Positions 14,188-15,473 of a stretch of DNA of 15,473 nucleotides are shown here, in pieces. The notes below the pieces were generated by a model. The model ran no database searches. It was not told where the DNA came from and was given only the letters and a program-made list of their open reading frames with translations. The position numbers were made by a program, and so were the translations under genes. Within the stretch, counting starts at the first letter, position 1. Each line of letters starts with the position of its first letter. The DNA is from Chitinophaga pinensis (lineage in GTDB: Bacteria; Bacteroidota; Bacteroidia; Flavobacteriales_D; Crocinitomicaceae): contig CAMATR010000008.1 of the NCBI GenBank assembly GCA_945861175.1, forward strand, positions 1-15,473, given 5' to 3'.

Positions 14188-15473
14188 ATGGCTTACCACC
14201 CCGCAATAACGATACGTGTCCAACATACTCTTTGATTTCATCAGAGTATGATTTACGCACATTTAATTTCCATGTATAAACCCCATCTTGGCATTTCTTT
14301 CCAAGATAACTGCCGTTCCAAGCTTCAATCATTTCACTTGATTCAAAAATCAATTCGCCCCAACGATTGAAAATCATAAAGCTATAATCATCCGCGAGAT
14401 AACCGCCACTAATTACGGGAAAAAAGGAATTATTATAGCCGTCACCATCTGGCGTAAAAGCATTCGGTACATAGACAATTAACTCCGGCAACATTGTAAT
14501 TGTCCTCGAAGTTGAATCAATGCAGCCATATTGCGAAACCGCATAGAGTATAACACTGTAATTAGTTGTTTCAAAATCACTGCCTCCCGAAAATTCATGG
14601 TAAACATTTACGGTGGAATCATAATATGAAACATCGCTATAATACCAATAGTAGGTGTTCGCTCCGGTTGAAGTATTAATAAAGCCAACACCTGGCTCTA
14701 CATTACTAATTTCATATTCGTCGGCATAAAAAGAAGCCACAGGATTTGGTTCAATACAAACAAAATTAGCTGCAAACGCTGATCCCATGCATCCTTCTGC
14801 GCTTAGCACAGTCAGCTGAACGGTATAACAACCAACACTATCAAAAGAAACCACAAATGGATCACAGTTTGTTATGTTCTGCCCATCAGAAAATGTCCAA
14901 GAACAATACTGCCAACCTCCCTGAACAGGGCTTATAAGCACATTAGAACCTATACATCCTGCTCCGGGTTCTGGCAATACTGGTTGTGGAGATGGATTTG
15001 CATTAAGTATTATCTCATTTGTTGCTGTACATCCATTAACATCTGTAACCGTCACTGTATATGTTCCTTCTGAAAGACCAGTAGCCAGTGATGTTAGTTG
15101 GGCGGGATTAGTGTTCCATGCGAACGAATAACCAGGTGTTCCTCCACCCGCATTGGCGTCTACCACACCATCTGAAGCATAATCACAACTTACCGCTGCG
15201 CCGAAATAAAAGGAAATAATCGTTGGAGAAACAGTTAATAACGAGGGTTCAAGCACATCAACAGAATCAATAAAAATACAGCCGTTTAAATCTGTAGCTA
15301 TCATATAATATTCCCCGCCTGAAAGATTGTTTACATTCTGCCCATTTCCAACATTGTTGCCGGATTGATCTACCCATGCGTAAATATAATCAGGCACGCT
15401 TCCCTCAACAAAACCATTTAAAGAGCCGTCAGAAGCGCCAAAGCAACTCACGTTTTGTCCGTTGTAATTGGAG
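14186..15473 (-). CDS. Surface protein with SprB repeats and T9SS type B (CHU_C) sorting domain, partial
   Basis: The frame is open to the window edge (428 codons visible), so the N-terminus and any signal peptide lie beyond. The visible part starts with SprB-type repeats: YNGQNVSCFGASDGSLNG just inside the edge, ending GGEYYMIATDLNGCI, and a second repeat with VSCDYASDGVV ... GTYTVTVTDVNGCTATNEI. Two PKD-like domains follow (around EPGAGCIGSN...GCYTVQLTVLSAEGC and NPVASFYADEYEI...). The last ~90 residues are a gliding-motility-associated C-terminal domain, VPNAFTPDGDGYNNSFFPV ... FNRWGELIFES ... GVYTWKLNVRK ... GHVSLLR. This sorts the protein through T9SS, where type B proteins are often cell-surface attached. 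Large proteins of this kind include the SprB adhesin of gliding flavobacteria. A GTG at 15449-15451 is internal and not the start. It is convergent with the bacilliredoxin gene. Confidence 0.93.
   Translation of the reverse strand, partial: SNYNGQNVSCFGASDGSLNGFVEGSVPDYIYAWVDQSGNNVGNGQNVNNLSGGEYYMIATDLNGCIFIDSVDVLEPSLLTVSPTIISFYFGAAVSCDYASDGVVDANAGGGTPGYSFAWNTNPAQLTSLATGLSEGTYTVTVTDVNGCTATNEIILNANPSPQPVLPEPGAGCIGSNVLISPVQGGWQYCSWTFSDGQNITNCDPFVVSFDSVGCYTVQLTVLSAEGCMGSAFAANFVCIEPNPVASFYADEYEISNVEPGVGFINTSTGANTYYWYYSDVSYYDSTVNVYHEFSGGSDFETTNYSVILYAVSQYGCIDSTSRTITMLPELIVYVPNAFTPDGDGYNNSFFPVISGGYLADDYSFMIFNRWGELIFESSEMIEAWNGSYLGKKCQDGVYTWKLNVRKSYSDEIKEYVGHVSLLRGGKP

Noticed and set aside
1..15473. 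CRISPR array, tRNA or rRNA genes, complete insertion sequence
   Set aside because: No regularly spaced direct repeats, cloverleaf sequences, rRNA sequence or intact transposase were seen.

Overview
The window looks like a chromosome segment from a Bacteroidetes (Bacteroidota) bacterium, most likely a flavobacterial or Crocinitomix/Fluviicola-type lineage. Four things point there. Two proteins carry C-terminal type IX secretion (T9SS) sorting domains, one type A and one gliding-motility-associated type B. There is a SprB-repeat surface protein. One clean TAnnTTTG-type promoter is visible, and Shine-Dalgarno sequences are generally absent. A BrxA/B-type bacilliredoxin and an AT-rich background also fit. 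The genus assignment is inference.

Layout. 1-912: 3' part of a Fic-family AMP-transferase gene, cut by the window edge. 945-2403: a degraded accessory stretch. It holds the C-terminal remnant of a large serine recombinase (minus strand, one frameshift). This abuts a plus-strand remnant of another gene (also one frameshift). Then come a pair of REP-like sequences around a GC-richer insert, a potentially structured non-coding stretch, and a strong bidirectional terminator. 2481-4547 (minus): a large unrecognised membrane protein with a cysteine/acid-rich tail. 4776-5837 (minus): a secreted or outer-membrane OmpA-like protein. 5838-6443: mostly non-coding, with one plus-strand coding-like remnant. 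6444-8005 (minus): a PKD/T9SS protein followed by a small membrane protein, probably one transcript. 8092-11479 (minus): the class Ia ribonucleotide reductase operon nrdB-nrdA with its own terminator. 11480-11911: divergent intergenic region. 11912-13680 (plus): comF-like phosphoribosyltransferase translationally coupled to an FAD oxidoreductase. 13741-14154 (plus): bacilliredoxin with its own promoter and terminator. 14186-15473 (minus): 3' part of a SprB-repeat/type B sorting surface protein, open at the window edge.

How the parts relate. NrdB and NrdA form one enzyme that makes deoxyribonucleotides. The PKD/T9SS protein and the SprB-type protein are probable T9SS cargo for the cell surface. 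The bacilliredoxin and RNR both depend on thiol redox chemistry but are separately transcribed. I do not see a complete new defence or mobile system. The most unusual parts are the collision of two gene fragments near 1625, the foldable stretch before the 2373-2402 terminator, the membrane protein with a glucosidase-II-beta/LDL-A-like tail, and the OmpA protein with its domain at the N-terminus.
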